Assembly (NCBI GenBank): GCA_902596585.1
Contig: CACJUL010000005.1
Location: 1 to 64,000, forward strand
Source: an uncultured Prochlorococcus sp.
GTDB lineage: Bacteria > Cyanobacteriota > Cyanobacteriia > PCC-6307 > Cyanobiaceae
Length of the DNA stretch: 64,000 bases
Reading direction: 5' to 3'
Below the pieces are notes generated by a model, which saw only the letters and a program-made list of their open reading frames with translations, had not been told where the DNA came from and ran no database searches. Position 1 is the first letter of the stretch. Each line of letters starts with the position of its first letter. This document shows, in pieces, positions 60,193 through 64,000 of this stretch. A program made the translations under genes and the position numbers.

Positions 60193-60698
60193 TGGCTATG
60201 AAATTAGATCATGAAGACCTAAATCGCTTAATAGAGAAAATTTCTACAAGCGATATTCAAGAATTCTCTTTAGAGGGAGAAGATTTTAAACTCGAAATAA
60301 AACGGAATTTATTTAATCAAAACCAAGTAAATAATAATTTAGTTTCAAATACTTCATTTGATAAGCAAATTATTCCTAATCAAAAATCCATTAAAGATAA
60401 CATCTCAATCGTTAATGAGCCTGAGGCACCTCAGGTAGCCCCTCTTGGACGTACAGATCTCACTGAAATAACCTCTCCTATGGTTGGTACGTTTTATAGG
60501 GCTGCAGCGCCTGGTGAGGATCCATTCGTCGAAGTAGGTAATAACGTTAAAGTTGGTCAAACTATTTGTATTTTGGAAGCTATGAAGTTAATGAATGAAA
60601 TTGAATCTGAATTTAATGCTGAAATAGTAGAGATCCTCGTTGAGAATGGAACTCCAGTTGAATTTGGTCAAGTTTTAATGCGTGTTAAACAATCTTGA
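60192..60698 (+). CDS. accB: Acetyl-CoA carboxylase biotin carboxyl carrier protein
   Basis: 168 aa. The N-terminus has the AccB helix (HEDLNRLIEKISTSDIQEFSLEGEDFKLEI), a linker of about 50 residues with Asn/Ser/Pro, and the biotinyl domain (ITSPMVGTFYRAAAPGEDPFVEVG ... CILEAMKLMNEIE) with the biotin Lys in EAMKLM. It starts on the last base of efp. The 3' end overlaps the convergent pdxA by 24 bp. accC is not adjacent. Confidence 0.95.
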   Translation: MAMKLDHEDLNRLIEKISTSDIQEFSLEGEDFKLEIKRNLFNQNQVNNNLVSNTSFDKQIIPNQKSIKDNISIVNEPEAPQVAPLGRTDLTEITSPMVGTFYRAAAPGEDPFVEVGNNVKVGQTICILEAMKLMNEIESEFNAEIVEILVENGTPVEFGQVLMRVKQS

Positions 60699-61709
60699 AT
60701 TTTTAGAAATTTCTATAGCTGTTTTTATAGCTTCAATCATACTTTGAGATTCTGCAATTCCTTTGCCAGCAATATCAAATCCAGTTCCATGATCTGGAGA
60801 TGTTCTTATAAAAGGTAAACCTATTGTAGTATTTACTGAGTAATTAAGAGCAATAACTTTCATTGGTATTAAACCTTGATCATGATACATAGCGAGGATG
60901 CCATCATGTTTTTCAACATCTTTTTCTCTCCAAGCTTTTGCAGAAGAATTCCAGCAACTATCTGGTGATAAAGGTCCTAATAATTTAGTATCTTTATTCT
61001 TTTCTTTCCAATCAATTAATGCATCATTTAGCCAATCTTCTTCTTCATTGCCCAAAATTCCTTGTTCACCAGCATGAGGATTTAATCCAGCGACTTTTAA
61101 AGTAGGTTTATCAATATAGGTATTACAAAAATCTTTGAAAAGATCTAATTTTGATTGGACTAATTCTTTAGTTAATTTTTTGGGTACTTCACAAAGGGCT
61201 ATGTGGGTTGTAGCTAGTAAAGTATTAAATCTCCAACCTGTAATTGGTGATTTGGCGGTGAATAACATTCCAACATTTTTTACTCCACAAGATTTTGCTA
61301 ATACCTCAGTTTGACCAGAGAAGTGATGACCAGCGAGTGACCATGATTTCTTGCAAATTGGTCCAGTTACAAGTGCTGAATCAGGAAATTGTTTTACAAT
61401 TTCAATTGCTTTTGTTAAATAATAGAAACTTGAATTACCATGACTTGATTTAGAGTTATCCTCAGATGAAGAAATTTTGAGATCATGAATTTTTAAGTTT
61501 TTAGGATTTGCTAGATTTTTTAACCCTAAAGATCTGAGTTGATTATATGTATTTAGTAGATTCTTCTTTGAACCAACTACGGTAATATCAATATTTTTTG
61601 TTATCTCATTAGACCAAAGAGCTTTTAAGATTATTTCAGGTCCTATCCCAGACTCATCTCCCACTGTTAATACTAACTTAAATGCATTATTTTTATTTTG
61701 AAAATCCAT
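60675..61709 (-). CDS. pdxA: 4-hydroxythreonine-4-phosphate dehydrogenase
   Basis: 344 aa NAD-dependent metalloenzyme of vitamin B6 synthesis. Motifs: LTVGDESGIGPEIILKAL, LAGHHFSGQTEVLAKSC with a metal His, GLNPHAGEQGILGNEEED and AMYHDQGLIPMKVI with the third metal His, plus FIRTSPDHGTGFDIAGKG. It is 18 bp after the SDR-like gene on the same strand. Confidence 0.95.
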   Translation of the reverse strand: MDFQNKNNAFKLVLTVGDESGIGPEIILKALWSNEITKNIDITVVGSKKNLLNTYNQLRSLGLKNLANPKNLKIHDLKISSSEDNSKSSHGNSSFYYLTKAIEIVKQFPDSALVTGPICKKSWSLAGHHFSGQTEVLAKSCGVKNVGMLFTAKSPITGWRFNTLLATTHIALCEVPKKLTKELVQSKLDLFKDFCNTYIDKPTLKVAGLNPHAGEQGILGNEEEDWLNDALIDWKEKNKDTKLLGPLSPDSCWNSSAKAWREKDVEKHDGILAMYHDQGLIPMKVIALNYSVNTTIGLPFIRTSPDHGTGFDIAGKGIAESQSMIEAIKTAIEISKNSRLFNTH

Positions 61710-61727
61710 AAAAACTTTTAAATTTTT

Positions 61728-62603
61728 TTAACTAGATAAAAAGCAATTTTTTAAACCTTTTTTATAATTTTTATAAATTAGTTTATATCCAAGTGTTTCG
61801 CATAACAGTTTATTAGAAACTTTTCTATTTTCCATCCAAAAAGATTGAGCCATTGGTGATAATTCTTCTTTTGCATCCTCAAATAATATTGGTTTTGGCA
61901 TTTTTAAGCCAAGTAAATCGTAGCAATATTGAATAACTTCTAATTGAGAACAAGGCTCATCATCTGCAATATTAATAATTTGATGAAATTTTAAGGAATT
62001 TTTATTATCCAATAAATAAATTATTGCATTTGTAATGTCAGCAACATGTATTCTTGAAAATACTTGATTTTTTTTGGAGATAACGCGTATTTTTTTATTT
62101 TTTATTGCTTCAAAAGTTGACCTGCCAGGTCCATAAATACCTGGTAATCGAAAAATTTGGACAGGCAAACCAGATTCAATCCATTCTTTTTCACAATTTA
62201 ACCTCCTTTGACTTCTGTTGTGAAAAGGATTAGCCTTATCAGTCTCAGAAACCCAATTACCCTTAGTGTTCCCATATACTCCTGTTGTAGATAAATATCC
62301 AACCCATTCAAGGGATAAATTTTTTAGCTTATTCTTGAGGCTACCTAATACTGGATCTCTCCCATTTTTATCTGGAGGAATGCAACTAAGAATATGTGTG
62401 ATGCCATCAAAAATTTTTTCATTAGGAACGACACTTTTTTCGCTGTTAAAAACAAAACTATTGGGATCTTTGTTTTCTGATCTTGAGCTCGTTAACGCAG
62501 TGCAACCTAATTGACGTATTGTCTTTGCAAAGAAACTTCCACTAAAACCACATCCTAAGATCATAAATTTATTTTTAACTAATGAACTTGCGGTATACTT
62601 CAT
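61728..62603 (-). CDS. NAD-dependent epimerase/SDR-like protein
   Basis: 291 aa atypical short-chain dehydrogenase. The N-terminus has a Rossmann motif (KFMILGCGFSGSFFAKTIRQLG), then YLSTTGVYGNTKGNWVSE, FRLPGIYGPGRSTFEAI and SRIHVADITNAIIYLLD. The usual YxxxK catalytic pair is not evident in the standard place. E. coli YeeZ is a similar type. The substrate is unknown. It precedes pdxA by 18 bp and is divergent from the small gene at 62636. Confidence 0.8.
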   Translation of the reverse strand: MKYTASSLVKNKFMILGCGFSGSFFAKTIRQLGCTALTSSRSENKDPNSFVFNSEKSVVPNEKIFDGITHILSCIPPDKNGRDPVLGSLKNKLKNLSLEWVGYLSTTGVYGNTKGNWVSETDKANPFHNRSQRRLNCEKEWIESGLPVQIFRLPGIYGPGRSTFEAIKNKKIRVISKKNQVFSRIHVADITNAIIYLLDNKNSLKFHQIINIADDEPCSQLEVIQYCYDLLGLKMPKPILFEDAKEELSPMAQSFWMENRKVSNKLLCETLGYKLIYKNYKKGLKNCFLSS

Positions 62604-62618
62604 GCGGGGTTAAACTAG

Positions 62619-62628
62619 TACATATGTA
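62619..62628. promoter_or_regulatory. 10-bp palindrome between divergent genes
   Basis: TACATATGTA is a perfect inverted repeat in the 32-bp space between the SDR-like gene and the small gene at 62636. It could be a dimeric operator or simply a -10 element for either gene; it is short and AT-rich. Confidence 0.2.
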
Positions 62629-62635
62629 TTAAATA

Positions 62636-62866
62636 ATGATGAAGACTGCTTCAAAGACTGATTTTAAATTAAAAACTTTTTCCATCACTAAAAGTTATAC
62701 TCGTCTCATAGATAAAGAAATCAGTTTTGTTAATTTTAAATTCTATCAAAAGTTGTTTATCCTTCTTGTTTCATTTTCGACAATTTTAATATTTCCAGAA
62801 TCGCCAAGAGAATTGGGCAATATATGTGAGATTTATAACTCTAGAAAAATATGCAATGTTTGGTAG
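62636..62866 (+). CDS. Small membrane-anchored protein of unknown function
   Basis: 76 aa with one hydrophobic stretch near residues 42-56 (QKLFILLVSFSTILIF) and two Cys in the last 15 residues (NICEIYNSRKICNVW). I recognise no family. A single-pass topology with a short, Cys-containing C-terminus is likely. It stops one base before the convergent HNH gene stop. It may be specific to this lineage. Confidence 0.5.
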   Translation: MMKTASKTDFKLKTFSITKSYTRLIDKEISFVNFKFYQKLFILLVSFSTILIFPESPRELGNICEIYNSRKICNVW

Positions 62867-63265
62867 TTAAGCTACTTTATATTCGGATTCATCATTATCA
62901 TAGTTTTTAGTTAACCTAAAATTAGGATTAGCCCATTGCAGTAATCTTATAGCTAATCTTAAATCTCCTTCTAACCAAGCTCTTATAGCCATTGCTCTTC
63001 GAGGGTCATAAAATTTTTGTCTTCTGTACCAATACAATGCATTTTCATCTGATTTGTCCCCGTTACATGAAAGACATGCAGGCACACAGTTTTCTGTTGT
63101 GCTTAATCCACCTTGACTACGCGGTAATACATGGTCAATAGATTCAGATGGTTTTCCGCAATATATACAACTTTTTCCTGTAAATTTATGAATAGATTTT
63201 CGCCATTGTCTTAATCTGAACTTAGGACATAAATCCTCTAAAAACACCGCATCATTAATATGCAT
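62867..63265 (-). CDS. Stand-alone HNH endonuclease-like protein
   Basis: 132 aa. A CxxC pair (CIYCGKPSESIDHVLPRSQGG) and a second one (CLSCNGDKSD) bracket the HNH core with Asp-His-Val, ENCV and Asn, the beta-beta-alpha metal fold. The C-terminal half (YWYRRQKFYDPRRAMAIRAWLEGDLRLAIRLLQW) is helical and Arg-rich. No methylase, integrase or intron part is adjacent, and composition matches neighbours, so it looks like a resident gene rather than a homing or restriction enzyme. Target and purpose are unknown. Confidence 0.8.
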   Translation of the reverse strand: MHINDAVFLEDLCPKFRLRQWRKSIHKFTGKSCIYCGKPSESIDHVLPRSQGGLSTTENCVPACLSCNGDKSDENALYWYRRQKFYDPRRAMAIRAWLEGDLRLAIRLLQWANPNFRLTKNYDNDESEYKVA

Positions 63266-63437
63266 TCAGGCTATTTAATTAAATAAATAATGGCTTGAAT
63301 ATATCAAAAGTCAATATTTGTTTATTGTTTTTAAGTTGAAATTCGCTTGTAAAAGTATAATTTAGTGTTATTAGATACAAAAAGAAAAATAAATTAAATT
63401 CTTTATCTCAAAATGATTATTTTATTAAGAAACCTAA

Positions 63438-63890
63438 TCAATAACTATATCTATCAATTGTTTCCTCAGGAAACTGCTCACTAGTTTCTTCTAATTCTTT
63501 TTCTAATCTTTTTCTTCTATCTGCTCTATTTTGTGCTTCTTTTTCTTTTTTTTCTTCTTCTTTTTCTAAATCTCGTATTAGCTTTCTATTTGGATGAAGT
63601 TTATCCAAGAATTCTACACAATAACTAAATTTTTCCCTTTCTCTTATTACTGTTTCAGTAATTTGTGCCGCTGCATTTTTAGGCGAAACTTTGAACAAAC
63701 CTCCCTTTTGTTTTTTTATATATGAATATGCTGCATCCCAGCTACTTTCGTGGTCATTCCCGCCATCTCTCATCGTACAAAATATTTCGGCTCCAAATGT
63801 ACTTGCATTTACTTTTGAAGTGGTAAATGTCAAAGGGGTACATATTCCCAAAGTAAAAAGTATTAGTTTTTTTCTCGTGAATCTTTGCAT
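63438..63890 (-). CDS. Secreted small protein with charged tail, unknown function
   Basis: 150 aa from the ATG at 63890 (MQRFTRKKLILFTLGICTPLTFTTSKVNAS); the ORF track start adds 19 residues that spoil a clean signal peptide. After cleavage near VNA-S the mature part begins TFGAEIFCTMRDGGNDHESSWDAAYSYI, has a second Cys in KFSYCVEFLDKLHP, and ends in a coiled, Glu/Lys/Arg-rich tail of about 45 residues. The two Cys could form a disulfide outside the cytoplasm. I do not name a family with confidence. A 172-bp gap separates it from the HNH gene. Confidence 0.7.
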   Translation of the reverse strand: MQRFTRKKLILFTLGICTPLTFTTSKVNASTFGAEIFCTMRDGGNDHESSWDAAYSYIKKQKGGLFKVSPKNAAAQITETVIREREKFSYCVEFLDKLHPNRKLIRDLEKEEEKKEKEAQNRADRRKRLEKELEETSEQFPEETIDRYSY

Positions 63891-64000
63891 TAAACTTTTT
63901 CCTTTAAGTAAAAAATATCTTTTATTTGAGATTATGTCTATATTCATTTAAGATTTAATTACTCCAAATAAATTTAAGCATTTCACAATTAAAGGAAGAA

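Noticed and set aside
62867-63265. HNH gene as part of a toxin, homing intron or restriction system
   Set aside because: No immunity, methylase, intron or integrase gene is adjacent and composition is like the surroundings.
1-64000. tRNA, rRNA, tmRNA, insertion sequences or prophage genes
   Set aside because: Read for cloverleaf-like elements, transposase motifs and inverted-repeat ends and found none that could be supported.

Overview
The window is a chromosomal segment of a very AT-rich, compact cyanobacterial genome, almost certainly a high-light-type Prochlorococcus. This rests on gene content and order: a cyanobacterial Gap2, a CYP38/TLP40-like lumenal cyclophilin, DUF3134, DUF1400 and phytol-kinase-like genes, a cyanobacterial Gly-rich RNA-binding protein, and the run dnaN - PRC-barrel - purL - purF - gyrA-like that begins the numbered chromosome of Prochlorococcus strains as I remember them. 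I see no mobile element, tRNA, rRNA, CRISPR array or prophage. Gaps between genes are short, and many neighbours overlap at their ends.

Layout, left of the origin (1-32295): the 3' end of queC, then pabB-pabC (folate), cobA (siroheme/corrin), an MFS transporter, ppk, a group 2 sigma-70 factor, a phytol-kinase-like gene, class I DAHP synthase, acnB, a ClC exchanger, purU, a thiO-like oxidase, dnaK, aroE, rpsF, argG, two small genes, mraY, an 81-aa gene, a shortened sucrose-phosphate synthase, uvrA, recN, an ABC1/UbiB kinase, a stand-alone DUF1400 protein and thrC.

Origin (about 32296-32630): a 335-bp gene-free, AT-rich stretch with DnaA-box-like sequences just upstream of dnaN. Base use on the + strand appears to shift across it from A/C-leaning to G/T-leaning.

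Right of the origin (32631-64000): dnaN, a PRC-barrel protein, purL and purF; on the minus strand queG, a lumenal TPR protein and a GyrA/ParC-type topoisomerase subunit; then DUF502, nusB, ftsY, a SpoIIE-type phosphatase, argH, a Gly-rich RNA-binding protein, a tRNA dihydrouridine synthase, a probable Tat-exported MsrB, grpE-dnaJ, a TusA-like protein, rsgA, ybaB, murB-murC, gap2, thiL, a lumenal cyclophilin, efp-accB, pdxA, an SDR-like protein, a small unknown, a stand-alone HNH protein and a secreted small protein.

Most of this is core housekeeping, so I do not claim a new multi-gene system. The points most worth a second look are: the sucrose-phosphate synthase that ends after its glycosyltransferase part and reads into the antisense of a convergent gene; the dnaN-proximal origin; the GyrA-like subunit without a visible GyrA box; the Lys-rich insertion in the sigma factor; the Tat-type MsrB; exact in-frame tandem repeats in ftsY and the RNA-binding protein; and the stand-alone DUF1400, HNH and SpoIIE-phosphatase genes. 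Several ORF-track starts are revised here (cobA, sigma factor, dnaK, aroE, rpsF, DUF3134, DUF1400, dnaN, nusB, last gene).
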